This document shows positions 37,877-47,744 of a DNA stretch of 54,759 nt, piece by piece. The stretch's first letter is position 1. Every line of letters begins with the position of its first letter. Origin of the DNA: Myxococcales bacterium (lineage in GTDB: Bacteria > Myxococcota > Myxococcia > Myxococcales > 40CM-4-68-19); contig JAIVGS010000001.1 in assembly GCA_020201435.1 (NCBI GenBank), positions 1-54,759 on the forward strand, read 5' to 3'. The notes beneath the pieces are model-generated. The model searched no databases, was not told where the DNA came from, and worked only from the letters and a program-made list of their open reading frames with translations. The position numbers and the translations under genes are program-made.

Positions 37877-40800
37877 ATGGCGGAGCCGAAGATCCTCGAT
37901 GCGATCGCCCGCGGAGTCGTCGTTTTCGACGGCGCGATGGGCACCGCTCTGCAGCGGATGCAGCTCGCCGGAGAGCTGACGGTCAAGGATTTCGACGGGC
38001 GGCAGGGATGCAACGAGGTGCTGTCGCTGACCCGGCCGGACGTGGTCGCAGGCGTACATCGCGGGTACCTCGAGATCGGCTGTGACGTCGTCGAGACCAA
38101 CACGTTCGGCGGCTCGCGGCCGAAGCTGGACGAGTTCGATCTCGGCGCGAAAGTTCACGAGGTGAACGAATCGGCGGCGCGGATCGCCCGTGAGGAGGCC
38201 GATCGCGCGCAGCGCGCTGACGGCCGTCCGCGCTTCGTCGCCGGCTCGCTGGGCCCGAGCGGATTTTTGCCTTCCAGCTCCGATCCCGACCTCGGCCGCG
38301 TCGGTCCGTCCCAGCTGATCGAGATCTTCCGCGAGCAGACGCAGGCATTGCTGCGTGGAGGAATCGATTGTGTCATCGCCGAGACGGCGCAGGACCTGCT
38401 CGAGCTGCGAGCGCAGATCTACGGCGCGCGCAAGGCGATGGCCGACGTCGGCCGCGCGGTGCCGGTGATCGCGCAGATCACGCTGGATCCGTCGGGCCGC
38501 ATGCTGCTCGGGTCCGAGCCGCTCGCGGCCGCAGCGCTGCTCAGCGCCGCCGGGGTCGACGTGATGGGGCTCAACTGCTCGACGGGGCCGCGCGAGATGG
38601 TCGATCCGTTGAGGGCGCTCGCGGACGGCGCGCCGGTGCCGTTGAGCTGCCAGCCCAACGCGGGCATTCCGGAGAATCGCGAGGGCGTCGCGGTCTATCC
38701 GCTGAAGGCGCACGAGCTCGCCGAGTATCTCGCCCGTTTCGTCCGCGATTTCAGGCTGAGCATCGTCGGCGGCTGTTGCGGGACGACGCCCGAGCATCTG
38801 AAGCAGGTGCTCGAAGCGGTGCGCGGTTCCTCCGCCGCGCGCAAGCCGCCGCGGCGCGCCCCGATGCTGTCCAGCGGGTTGAAAGCGATCCCGCTGCACC
38901 AGGAGCCGCGGCCGCTGGTGATCGGCGAGCGGGTGAACTCGCAGGGCTCGCGCAAGATGAAGGAGCTCCTGCTCGCCAACGATCTGCACGGAATCCTCGC
39001 CGTCGCGCGCGAACAGGTGGAGGGCGGAGCGCACGCGCTCGACGTCTGCGTCGCGCTCACCGAGCGCGCCGACGAGCTCGACCAGATGGTGCGCACGGTG
39101 CGCGTGCTGTCCGGGCAGATCGAGGCGCCGCTGTGCATCGACTCGACCGAGCCGGACGTGGTCGCCAACGCGCTCGAGTGGGTGCCGGGAGTCGGCATCG
39201 TCAACTCGGTCCACCTCGAGCGCGGCTGGGAAAAGATCGACAAGATGTTCCCGCTGCTCAAGCACTACGGCGCGTGCACCGTCGCGATGACGATCGACGA
39301 GAAGGGCATGGCGCTCACGCGCGAGCGCAAGCTCGAGGTCGCGCAGCGGATCTACGAGCGGGCGCTGAAGGACGGCCTGCAGCCGTGGCAGCTCTTGTTC
39401 GACGTGCTGACGTTCACTTTGGCGACCGGGGACGAGCAGTACAAGCGCAGCGCGATCGACACCATCGAAGGCATCGGCCTGGTCAAGGAGAAATTGCCCG
39501 GCGCGCTGACGGTGCTCGGCGTCTCGAACGTCAGTTTCGGCCTTTCGAAGGCAGCGCGGCCGATCCTCAATTCGGTGTTCCTCACCCATTGTCTCAAGGC
39601 CGGCCTCGACGCGGCGATCGTCAATCCGCGCGACATCCTGCCGTGGAACGAAATTCCAGCCGACGCGCGCGGGCTGGCGGAAGATCTCGTGCTCGCGCGC
39701 CGCGACGATGCGCTCGCGCGGTTGATCGCGCATTTCGAGAAGTCGGGGGCTTCCTCGAAAGCGGTGGTCGAGGAGAAGGTCTACGACACGCCGGAAGCGC
39801 GATTGCATCACCTGATCGTCGATCGGCAGCAGAAGGGGTTGATCGAGACCATCGACGAGTGCCTGAAGACGCGGAGCGCGGTCGGCGTGATCAACGACGT
39901 CCTGCTCGGCGCGATGAAGGAGGTCGGCGACCGCTTCGGCGCCGGCGAATTGATCCTCCCGTTCGTGCTGCAGAGCGCGGAAGTGATGAAGAAGGCCGTC
40001 GCGTACCTCGAGCAATTCATGGAGAAGAACGACAGCTACTCGCGCGGCAGCGTCGTTCTCGCCACCGTGTTCGGCGACGTCCACGACATCGGCAAGAACC
40101 TCGTCAAGACGATCCTCTCCAACAACGGCTATACCGTCCACGACCTCGGCAAGCAGGTGCCGGTCGACAAGATCGTCGACAAGGCCGTCGAGGTGAAAGC
40201 GGACGCCATCGGGCTGTCCGCACTGCTGGTCTCGACCTCGCGCCAGATGCCGCTCGTCGTGCAGGAGATGGATCGCCGGGGCCTCAAGCTGCCGATCCTG
40301 ATCGGCGGCGCCGCGATCAACCGCAAGTACGGCTGGCGCACCGCCTACGTCGAGGGCACCGACAAGCTCTACGAAGGCGGAGTCTTCTACTGCCGCGACG
40401 CGTTCGAGGGCCTCGACACGATGACCGGGCTGCAGGCTCCCGAGCAGCGCGCGAAGCTGCACGAGAAGCTCAAGCGCGAGGCGCACCTGCACCGCACGAT
40501 GGTGGCGGCCGGCGCGGAACGCGCCTCGACGCAGCAGCTCGCGGCGGTGACCGACGTCGCGCCGAGAAGCGTCTCCGAGCCGCCGCGCGTCTCACCGCCG
40601 TTCTGGGGGACGCGGATCGTCCCGCCCGAAGACCTCGCGCTGCGCGACATCTTCGATCATCTCGATCTGATCGAGCTGTACAAATTGCAGTGGGGCGTGC
40701 GGGTCAAGTCGCGCGACCAGTACCAGAAGCTGATCGCCGACGAGTTCGCGGCGAAGCGCCACGAATTGCAGGAGGAGTCGATCCGCAACGGCTGGCTCTC

Positions 40801-41341
40801 GCCGAAAGTCATCTACGGATATTTCCCCTGCTCGGCGAAGGGCAACGATCTCACCGTCCTCGACGCGCAGAAAAAGCCGATCTGGACGTTCCACTTCCCG
40901 CGCAAGATCGAGACGCCGCGCCACTGCCTGGCCGACTATTTCTCGGCCGACGACGTGGTCGCGTTCCAGGCGGTCACCGTCGGCGATCAGGCGACCCGCC
41001 TCTGTGCCGAGTGGGAAGCCGCCGGCGAGTTCACCCGCAGCTACTTCCTCCACGGCCTCGCCGTCGAAACCGCGGAGGCGCTCGCCGAGTACTGGCACCG
41101 CCGCGTCCGCGCCGAGATGGGCCTGCCGGAAAACCAGGGCAAGCGCTACAGCGCCGGGTATCCGGCCTGGCCCGATCTCGCCGATCAGGCCGGCGTCTGG
41201 GAGATCCTCCACCCGGAGCGCATCGGGATCACGCTCACCGAGGCGCACCAGATGGTCCCCGAGCAGTCGACCAGCGCGATCATCGTCTGGCACCCGGAAG
41301 CGTCGTACTACGCGGTGCGCACCGTCGCTTCTATGGCTTAG
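37877..41341 (+). CDS. metH: Cobalamin-dependent methionine synthase
   Basis: FDGAMGTALQ, GGCCGTTPEH, pterin domain VIGERVNSQGSRKMKE, B12 motif DVHDIGKNLV, activation domain GYFPCSAKGNDL. Confidence 0.96.
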   Translation: MAEPKILDAIARGVVVFDGAMGTALQRMQLAGELTVKDFDGRQGCNEVLSLTRPDVVAGVHRGYLEIGCDVVETNTFGGSRPKLDEFDLGAKVHEVNESAARIAREEADRAQRADGRPRFVAGSLGPSGFLPSSSDPDLGRVGPSQLIEIFREQTQALLRGGIDCVIAETAQDLLELRAQIYGARKAMADVGRAVPVIAQITLDPSGRMLLGSEPLAAAALLSAAGVDVMGLNCSTGPREMVDPLRALADGAPVPLSCQPNAGIPENREGVAVYPLKAHELAEYLARFVRDFRLSIVGGCCGTTPEHLKQVLEAVRGSSAARKPPRRAPMLSSGLKAIPLHQEPRPLVIGERVNSQGSRKMKELLLANDLHGILAVAREQVEGGAHALDVCVALTERADELDQMVRTVRVLSGQIEAPLCIDSTEPDVVANALEWVPGVGIVNSVHLERGWEKIDKMFPLLKHYGACTVAMTIDEKGMALTRERKLEVAQRIYERALKDGLQPWQLLFDVLTFTLATGDEQYKRSAIDTIEGIGLVKEKLPGALTVLGVSNVSFGLSKAARPILNSVFLTHCLKAGLDAAIVNPRDILPWNEIPADARGLAEDLVLARRDDALARLIAHFEKSGASSKAVVEEKVYDTPEARLHHLIVDRQQKGLIETIDECLKTRSAVGVINDVLLGAMKEVGDRFGAGELILPFVLQSAEVMKKAVAYLEQFMEKNDSYSRGSVVLATVFGDVHDIGKNLVKTILSNNGYTVHDLGKQVPVDKIVDKAVEVKADAIGLSALLVSTSRQMPLVVQEMDRRGLKLPILIGGAAINRKYGWRTAYVEGTDKLYEGGVFYCRDAFEGLDTMTGLQAPEQRAKLHEKLKREAHLHRTMVAAGAERASTQQLAAVTDVAPRSVSEPPRVSPPFWGTRIVPPEDLALRDIFDHLDLIELYKLQWGVRVKSRDQYQKLIADEFAAKRHELQEESIRNGWLSPKVIYGYFPCSAKGNDLTVLDAQKKPIWTFHFPRKIETPRHCLADYFSADDVVAFQAVTVGDQATRLCAEWEAAGEFTRSYFLHGLAVETAEALAEYWHRRVRAEMGLPENQGKRYSAGYPAWPDLADQAGVWEILHPERIGITLTEAHQMVPEQSTSAIIVWHPEASYYAVRTVASMA

Positions 41342-42362
41342 CGAAGGTCGACTTCGGCACCATGCAGTGGACGCCCTTGCGCACGTCCACCACCTGGCTG
41401 ATCCGGCAGTCGGCGACCATCGAGGCGAGCGAATACGCCTCCTCGCGGGTGAGCCCCTTCTTCGTCGAGAGGAAATCGACGGTCTCGGCGATCGCGTTGA
41501 GGAACGCCTTGTACAGGTCCTCGTCGAATCCGACCATGATCCAGTCCGTCTTCGTCTCGATCCGCGGCCAGGTCAGCTTCATGTCCTTGTGCACGATCGG
41601 CTGCAGCCGGATCTCCTGGTAGGAGCACTCGAGCGCGGTCAGGTTCACCTCGCCGTTGCCCTGGGCGCAGTGCGAGTCGCCGGTCCAGATCAGGCCGCCC
41701 TTGAGGAAGACGGGGATGAAGATCGTCGTCCCCTCGGTCATCTCGTTGATGTCCATGTTCGACCCGTTCTTCCACGGGCGCAGCGTGCTGACCGGCGCCA
41801 TCGGGTCCTTCACGCCGCCCTTGCGCGGCGACGGGTCGTCGGGATCGATCCCGACCGCGAGCGTCCCCGGGAACGGCTTCAGCGGAATCTGGATGCCCGG
41901 CTTGAACTCGACGCTCTTCGCGCCCGGCTTGATGTCGAAGTACTTCACGTACCCCTCGGGAAAGTCCTTGGCGAGCGCGCCGATGGTCGGGAAGTCCTTC
42001 CCCGGCAGGTTGAAATTGAACCCGACCTTCTTCGGCACGATCTTGAGGATCCGGATCTCGAGCACGTCGCCCGGTTCGGCGCCGTTGACGAAGATCGGCC
42101 CGGTCAGCGTGTGCGGGCCGCCGCCCGGATTCGCCTTCCGCAGCTCGACGATCTTCTCCATCGTGGCGCCTTTGGTGATCTGGTCCTTCGAGTGCAGGAG
42201 GGTCTCGATCGAGACGGTATCGCCGGAGTCGATGGTCAACTTGGGCGGCTCCTTCGGATCGAGCCAGCCCCACTGGACGTTCTCCGGCGTCGCCTTGAGC
42301 ACGTGATGCTTCGCCGACGCCGCCGAAGAGAGCGCGAACACGACAATCGCCAAACGTTTCAT
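41331..42362 (-). CDS. Acetamidase/formamidase family protein with signal peptide
   Basis: Signal MKRLAIVVFALSSAASA; GPIFVNGAEPGDVLEIRIL, GLIWTGDSHCAQGNGEVNLTALEC. Confidence 0.92.
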   Translation of the reverse strand: MKRLAIVVFALSSAASAKHHVLKATPENVQWGWLDPKEPPKLTIDSGDTVSIETLLHSKDQITKGATMEKIVELRKANPGGGPHTLTGPIFVNGAEPGDVLEIRILKIVPKKVGFNFNLPGKDFPTIGALAKDFPEGYVKYFDIKPGAKSVEFKPGIQIPLKPFPGTLAVGIDPDDPSPRKGGVKDPMAPVSTLRPWKNGSNMDINEMTEGTTIFIPVFLKGGLIWTGDSHCAQGNGEVNLTALECSYQEIRLQPIVHKDMKLTWPRIETKTDWIMVGFDEDLYKAFLNAIAETVDFLSTKKGLTREEAYSLASMVADCRISQVVDVRKGVHCMVPKSTFAKP

Positions 42363-42388
42363 GGAATACCCCCGGGATGCGGCGAAAG

Positions 42389-43210
42389 CTATCGCTTCGC
42401 GATCAACGACGCCACCTGCTCCGGCGCGTCGAGATGGACGTGATGTCCCGCGCCCGCCACGGTGTGCACGGTCAGGTGCAGATGCGGAAACCGCTGGCGC
42501 AGCTCGCCCTCTCCCGACAGCATCCCGTGCTCGCCGCGGATGGCGAGGAGCGGCGTCGTCACCTGCGCCATCAGCAGCTGGACGACGTCCTCGGTGATCG
42601 GCAGCGGCGAGTGCGCGCGCAAGAGCGGGTCCCACTTCCAGGCCAGCATGCCGTCCTGCTCCGGATCGGGCGAGACGCCGTGCTCGGCGAGGATCAGCGC
42701 CGCTTTCGCCGAGAGCGACGGATTGTTCCGGCGGAGGCGCTCGGCGGCGTCTGCCACCGATTCGACCCGGCGCCGTCTTCGCGGCGTCTTGCGCAGGTCC
42801 TGCAGGTAGGAGGTGAACCGCGCCGGCACCTCGTCGGTCGAAATCTTCAGCGGCACCGCGTCGATCATCGTCAAGTGCTCGACGCGGGCCGGTCGTGCCG
42901 CGGCGTAGACCAGCGCGGCGGCGGCGCCCATCGAGTGGCCGACGATGCGCAGCGGCTCGCTCGGCGAGAGCTGCTCGGCGACCTCGTCGAGGTCGGCGAT
43001 GTACTCGACGAAGTGGTAGAAGCCGCCCGCGCCGACCCACTGCGAGTCGCCGTGGCCGCGGAAGTCGAGCGCGGCGGTGCGCCCGGGCAGGAGCGGCGCG
43101 AGCAGGTCGAACGAGTGGGCATGGTCGAGCCAGCCATGGAGCAGGAGCGTCGGCCGTCCCTGCCCCCGCTCGATCGCATGGAGCTTCAACCCTCGAACAT
43201 CGAAAAGCAT
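42389..43210 (-). CDS. Alpha/beta hydrolase
   Basis: LLLHGWLDHAHSFD, DFRGHGDS, VGHSMGAAAAL, GAGHHVHLDAPEQV. Confidence 0.94.
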   Translation of the reverse strand: MLFDVRGLKLHAIERGQGRPTLLLHGWLDHAHSFDLLAPLLPGRTAALDFRGHGDSQWVGAGGFYHFVEYIADLDEVAEQLSPSEPLRIVGHSMGAAAALVYAAARPARVEHLTMIDAVPLKISTDEVPARFTSYLQDLRKTPRRRRRVESVADAAERLRRNNPSLSAKAALILAEHGVSPDPEQDGMLAWKWDPLLRAHSPLPITEDVVQLLMAQVTTPLLAIRGEHGMLSGEGELRQRFPHLHLTVHTVAGAGHHVHLDAPEQVASLIAKR

Positions 43211-43261
43211 CGGCGCAGACTAACAGCTTGAACTTTCTCATGCCGGATGTTACCGGCGCGC

Positions 43262-43759
43262 ATGGCGAATCCACTCGTCGGCATCATCATGGGCAGCAAG
43301 ACCGATCTCGAGACGCTCCAGGGCGCGGTCGAGATCCTGCGCGATTTCGGCGTCGAGCACGAGGTGCGCGTGCTCTCGGCGCACCGGACGCCGGAGGCGG
43401 TCTTGCAGTGGTCGTCGACCGCCGAGCAGCGCGGTCTCGAAGTGCTGATCGCGGCCGCCGGCGGCGCCGCGCACCTCCCGGGGGTGGTCGCGGCGAAGAC
43501 GATCCTGCCGGTGTTGGGCGTCCCGGTCCCGTCGACGACGCTCGGCGGCGCCGACGCGCTGCTGTCGATCGTCCAGATGCCGCGCGGGGTGCCGGTGGGG
43601 ACGCTGGCGATCGGCAAGTCCGGCGCGGCCAATGCGGCGCTGCTCGCCGTCGCGATCCTCGCGGGCAAGCGCCCTGAATTACGGGACAAGTTGCGCGCCT
43701 GGCGCAAGGCGCGCGCCGAAGAAGTCGAGAAAGCCGACGCTTCGGTGCGGGGCGGGTAA
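43262..43759 (+). CDS. purE: N5-carboxyaminoimidazole ribonucleotide mutase (class I PurE)
   Basis: [60 protein letters not shown]. Confidence 0.97.
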   Translation: MANPLVGIIMGSKTDLETLQGAVEILRDFGVEHEVRVLSAHRTPEAVLQWSSTAEQRGLEVLIAAAGGAAHLPGVVAAKTILPVLGVPVPSTTLGGADALLSIVQMPRGVPVGTLAIGKSGAANAALLAVAILAGKRPELRDKLRAWRKARAEEVEKADASVRGG

Positions 43760-43864
43760 CGACTTCCAGCGCACCGCGGAGGCGCGGAGGACGCGGAGGT
43801 TTTTTACCAAAAAGAATCTCCGCGACCTCTGCGCTCTCTGCGCCTCCGCGGTGAGATTTTGCTT
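43760..43864. repeat. Palindromic intergenic element copy 2 (CGCGGAGG-type arms)
   Basis: Left arm 43769-43799 GCGCACCGCGGAGGCGCGGAGGACGCGGAGG; right part 43818-43856; ttttgctt (43857-43864, = AAGCAAAA on minus strand) directly abuts minus-strand TAG stop at 43865-43867. Confidence 0.85.
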
Positions 43865-44533
43865 CTACTTGACCTTCACCCCGAGAGCGAGCCCTTCAGC
43901 AGTCGGGATCATCGTCGCGCGGAAGCGGCCGCCCTGTGCGAGCTCCTCGTTGAACTTGCGCAGCGCTTTTCGGCCTTCGTCGTCGCCGGGCAAGTGGATC
44001 TCGCCGAAACCGAAGGCGTTGTCCGCGAGGAGCAGCCCGCCCTCGCGCAGGTGATCGGCCGCCCACGCGAGGTACGCCGGATAGGAAACCTTGTCCGCGT
44101 CGACGAAGACGAGATCGAACGGGGCCTCGGCCTCGATCTCGGGCAGCTTCTCGATCGCCGCTCCGACGTGGACGTGCACCCGCGCCGCGACGCCGGCCTT
44201 GTGGAACGACTCGTTCGCCACCCGCGCGTGCTTCTCCGAGTACTCGAAGGTGTACAGCACGCCGTGCGGCGCCATCCCGCGCAACAGGCAGACGCCGCTG
44301 TAACCGCCGAGCGTCCCGATCTCGACCGCCTTCTGCGCTCCGGCCGCGCGCGCGAGCACCTCGAGGTGGAGGCCGTCGAACTTGCCGACCGCGATCGCCG
44401 GGAGGCCCTCGCGGATGCTGCGCTGGCGGATCTCGCTCAGGACCGCGTCCTCCGGACGAAAGACGCCCAGCGCCCACTCGTGCAGCGCGGGATTGCCCTG
44501 TCCGAAGCCTTTTTCCTCGGGAGATGAAGGCAT
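43865..44533 (-). CDS. Class I SAM O-methyltransferase (COMT-like)
   Basis: VEIGTLGGYSGVCLLRGM, FDLVFVDADKVSYPAYL, GGLLLADNAFGFGEI. Confidence 0.93.
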   Translation of the reverse strand: MPSSPEEKGFGQGNPALHEWALGVFRPEDAVLSEIRQRSIREGLPAIAVGKFDGLHLEVLARAAGAQKAVEIGTLGGYSGVCLLRGMAPHGVLYTFEYSEKHARVANESFHKAGVAARVHVHVGAAIEKLPEIEAEAPFDLVFVDADKVSYPAYLAWAADHLREGGLLLADNAFGFGEIHLPGDDEGRKALRKFNEELAQGGRFRATMIPTAEGLALGVKVK

Positions 44534-44542
44534 GCCCGGACT

Positions 44543-45397
44543 CTACTCCGGCCCGATGCGGAGCGTTTCCTGAACCATGCCGATCAGGTCGGCTCTGTAC
44601 ACTGCGACGTACGCGAGGCAACCGAGCGCCGCGAGGGCGAGAGCGGCATGCACCGCGCGGCCGATCGCAAGAGGCCGGATTGCGCGCAGCCGCCTGCCGC
44701 TGAGCAACGAAACGACCGCGCCGCCGGCGCAGATTTCCAGGATTGCGGCGCGCGGCGCGGGATCGACCTTCACCGAGAGCACCGCGAGGACCGCCAGGAC
44801 GGGCAGCACGACGTGCGTCTCCGGCGGGAGCGGCAACAGGCTCGAGCGCCGGCCGCTCCAGGCGAAGAACGCTGCGATCGCGAGAGCGAGAACGCCCGCC
44901 GCCCAGGCGAGGCGCTGTCGCCGCCGCAGGACGAGCGACTGGCCGGTGTTGATTCGTGAGAGCTCGCGGACCGCGGCGTCGCCGGCGGTCGCGGCCTTCG
45001 CGTACCAGGAGAGCGCCGCCGAGTAGTCGCGTTCCCGCGCGGCCGCGTCGCCGAGGCCGAGCCAGCTCCGCTCTTCCCAGACCGAGCCCGGGTAATCGCG
45101 AGCGAGGCGGGTGAACCAGGCGCGCGCGCCGTCGCGGTCGCCGGCGGCGAGGCGGGCGCTGCCGATCCAGTACTCGGCACGGTCGCGCTCGGCGAACGGA
45201 CCTTCGTCGATGAGCTCGGCGACCTGGCGGAAGGTGTCGGACGGGGGTCGCTCCGGATAGGTGCGGAGGAGATCGATGAAGCGGTCTTCGCGGGCGGCGG
45301 CCACCGCGTCGGACGGGGCGGTGTCAGACCCGCGTGATATGATCGGACTTGGGTGGGGCACGGGAGCCCCTAGTAGAAGGGCGAGAAAAAACTTCAC
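44543..45397 (-). CDS. TPR-containing membrane protein
   Basis: TPR-like FAERDRAEYWIGSARLAAGDRDGARAWFTRLARDYPGS then multiple C-terminal TMs; GTG start overlaps upstream stop. Confidence 0.65.
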   Translation of the reverse strand: MKFFLALLLGAPVPHPSPIISRGSDTAPSDAVAAAREDRFIDLLRTYPERPPSDTFRQVAELIDEGPFAERDRAEYWIGSARLAAGDRDGARAWFTRLARDYPGSVWEERSWLGLGDAAARERDYSAALSWYAKAATAGDAAVRELSRINTGQSLVLRRRQRLAWAAGVLALAIAAFFAWSGRRSSLLPLPPETHVVLPVLAVLAVLSVKVDPAPRAAILEICAGGAVVSLLSGRRLRAIRPLAIGRAVHAALALAALGCLAYVAVYRADLIGMVQETLRIGPE

Positions 45398-45741
45398 TCG
45401 CCGAAGCCCCGCCGCAGCGCCTTCTTCGCCGCGTGCTTCTTTTTCGAATCGACACGCCGTTCCTTCGATGCGCGCGACGGCCGCGTCGGCCGGCGCGGCG
45501 GCGGCCGATACGCGCGCCGCTCGAGCTTCTCGCGCAGGCGCCCCAGCGCGATGCGCAGGTTTTGCGTCCGCGATCGCTCGTCTTTTCCTTCGACGGTGAT
45601 CCCCGACGGCCGATGCACCAGCCGCACCGCCGTCTCCGCCTTGTTCCGGTGCTGCCCGCCCGGCCCGCTCGCCCGATGCGCCTGCACCTCGCACTGCGCC
45701 AGCAGCGCGTCGTCGTCGAGCATCCAGTCGGGCGTTCCCAC
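45394..45741 (-). CDS. RF-1/ArfB-like GGQ-domain protein
   Basis: HRASGPGGQHRNKAETAVRLVHRPSGITV plus basic C-terminal tail. Confidence 0.9.
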   Translation of the reverse strand: MGTPDWMLDDDALLAQCEVQAHRASGPGGQHRNKAETAVRLVHRPSGITVEGKDERSRTQNLRIALGRLREKLERRAYRPPPRRPTRPSRASKERRVDSKKKHAAKKALRRGFGE

Positions 45742-45750
45742 GAACGCAGA

Positions 45751-46053
45751 CTATGCCATCTGGTCCTTGGCTGCCGCCTCGATCTGCCGCGCCAGGCGCA
45801 GGTCGCGATCGGTAATTCCGCCCTTGTCGTGGCTCGACAGCGTCAACGTCACCTTCGCGTACTGAATCAGGATGTCCGGGTGATGGTCGGCGCGTTCGGC
45901 CAGCTCGCCGACGGTACCGGCGAACGCCATCGCAGCCTTGAAACCCTTGAGATCGAACGTCTTCACGATCGCCTTCCCGTCCCGCTTCCACCCGGGCAGC
46001 TCCGACAGCGCGCTCTGGATCTCGCCGTCGCTCGACAAGCCTTTCTCGGCCAT
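45751..46053 (-). CDS. 4a-hydroxytetrahydrobiopterin dehydratase
   Basis: PGWKRDGKAIVKTFDLKGFKAAMAFAGTVGELAERADHHPDILIQYAKVTLTLSSHDKGGITDRD. Confidence 0.95.
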   Translation of the reverse strand: MAEKGLSSDGEIQSALSELPGWKRDGKAIVKTFDLKGFKAAMAFAGTVGELAERADHHPDILIQYAKVTLTLSSHDKGGITDRDLRLARQIEAAAKDQMA

Positions 46054-46148
46054 GGCCGTTCCTTTCCGAAGGTCTGTACGACAAGGTATCCAACGGCCGC
46101 CCGCCGCGCAGCCTGTTTCCGCCGAAAAGTCCTGTTAGAACAGAGCGC

Positions 46149-47495
46149 ATGCCCGTCACCCCCGCTTTCGACGCCAAGGTGCACAAGGCCCGACGCGACG
46201 AAGTCCTCCGGCGAATGCGCGAGATGGCCCCCACCGGCGCCGTCGCGGTCTTTCCCGGGATGCCGGTCGCCACCCGCAACAGCGACGTCGAGCACCCCTA
46301 CCGCGCCGACAGCGACCTCTTCTTTCTCACCGGTTTCGAGGAGCCCGAGGCCGTCGCGGTGCTCTCCACGCAGGGCGAAAAACCGTTCACGCTCTTCGTC
46401 CGTCCGCGCGACAAGGAGCGCGAGATCTGGAACGGCCGCCGCGCCGGCGTCGAGGGCGCGGTGAAGTCGTTCGGCGCCGACCAGGCGTTCGAGGTCGGCA
46501 AGCTCGACGAGGAGCTGCCGAAGTTGATCGGCGCCGCGCGGACGCTCTTCTACCGATTCGGCGGCGACGACCCCGACTTCGACTCCCGCCTCGGCCGGAT
46601 GCTGCGCAGCCTGCGGATGCGCGCGCGGGCCGGGATCGACGCGCCCACCCGGATCGAGGATCCCGGCCAGATCGTCCACGAGCTGCGCCTGCGGAAAGAA
46701 CCGCTCGAGATCGATACCCTGCGCAAGGCGGTCGAGCTGACCCGCCGCGGCCACGTCGCCGCGATGAAGACCGGACGCCCCGGCACCAACGAATACGAGC
46801 TGCATGCCGTCCTCGAGCGGGAATTCCGCCACGGCGGCGGCCGCGGCTGGGGCTACTACCCGATCGTCGCCGCGGGCGAGAACGCGACCGTCCTGCATTA
46901 CAACGACAACCGCGCGCCGGTCCGCGAGGGGGAGCTGGTGCTCATCGACGCCGGCGCTGAAGCCGACCTCTACACCGCCGACGTCACCCGCACCTGGCCC
47001 GCGTCGGGAAAATTCTCGCCGTCCCAGCGCGCGTGCTACCAGCTCGTCCTCGACGCCGCGGACGCCTGCATCGCGGCGACCAGGCCGGGCGAGACGATCG
47101 AGGGGCTGCACGACAAAGCCGTCCGCATCCTGACCGAGGGCATGGTCAAACTCGGCCTCCTGCGCGGCGACGTCGACGCGCTGATCAAGGACAACGCCTT
47201 CCGTCGCTACTACATGCACCGCACCAGCCACTGGCTCGGCCTCGACGTGCATGACGTCGGCAACTACCGCACCCCTGACGGCCAGCCTCGCCCGCTCGAA
47301 CCGGGCATGGTCTTCACCATCGAACCGGGTCTCTACATCGCCTCCGACGACGACCAGGCCCCACCCGAGCTGCGGGGAATCGGCATCCGGATCGAGGACG
47401 ACATCCTCGTCACCGCGCAGGGCCACGACAACCTGACCCGCGACATCCCGCGCACGGTCGCCGACGTCGAAGCCGCTACTTCTTATCGCCCTTGA
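46149..47495 (+). CDS. Xaa-Pro aminopeptidase (M24B)
   Basis: DSDLFFLTGFEEPEAV, LIDAGAEADLYTADVTRTWP, HRTSHWLGLDVHDVG, MVFTIEPGLYI, GIGIRIEDDILVT. Confidence 0.95.
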   Translation: MPVTPAFDAKVHKARRDEVLRRMREMAPTGAVAVFPGMPVATRNSDVEHPYRADSDLFFLTGFEEPEAVAVLSTQGEKPFTLFVRPRDKEREIWNGRRAGVEGAVKSFGADQAFEVGKLDEELPKLIGAARTLFYRFGGDDPDFDSRLGRMLRSLRMRARAGIDAPTRIEDPGQIVHELRLRKEPLEIDTLRKAVELTRRGHVAAMKTGRPGTNEYELHAVLEREFRHGGGRGWGYYPIVAAGENATVLHYNDNRAPVREGELVLIDAGAEADLYTADVTRTWPASGKFSPSQRACYQLVLDAADACIAATRPGETIEGLHDKAVRILTEGMVKLGLLRGDVDALIKDNAFRRYYMHRTSHWLGLDVHDVGNYRTPDGQPRPLEPGMVFTIEPGLYIASDDDQAPPELRGIGIRIEDDILVTAQGHDNLTRDIPRTVADVEAATSYRP

Positions 47496-47736
47496 CCTTC
47501 TGCGTCTTCTTGCCCTCGGGCTCGTACGGGTCGATCAACTCGCCGTACTTGACCAGATCCCCCGTCGCCTTGAACTCTTCGATCGAGATGAGCACCTCGG
47601 TATCCGCGCCGGTGAAGCCGACGCCGAGCAGGCCCTCCTCGGGCATGTCGGCGCGATACATCTCCAGCCCTTTCTGCATCAGCGGGCCGATCTCCTGGAC
47701 GTACTGCTCGACGCTGTGCACGCGGATCCGCTTCAT
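47476..47736 (-). CDS. Hypothetical 86-aa protein
   Basis: MKRIRVHSVEQYVQEIGPLMQKGLEMYRADMPEEGLLGVGFTGADTEVLISIEEF; 20-nt convergent overlap with aminopeptidase. Confidence 0.55.
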   Translation of the reverse strand: MKRIRVHSVEQYVQEIGPLMQKGLEMYRADMPEEGLLGVGFTGADTEVLISIEEFKATGDLVKYGELIDPYEPEGKKTQKVKGDKK

Positions 47737-47744
47737 GGGCGCGC

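Noticed and set aside
37511-40492. 993-aa minus-strand ORF opposite metH
   Set aside because: metH motifs on the plus strand are unambiguous; minus ORF is shadow.
43235-43261. Purine riboswitch or structured leader for purE
   Set aside because: Only a short GCCGG-ATGTTA-CCGGC hairpin is visible; far too small for a known riboswitch.
45394-46053. Functional link between the GGQ-domain protein and the pterin dehydratase
   Set aside because: Simple adjacency of two housekeeping-type genes; nothing in sequence supports a joint system.
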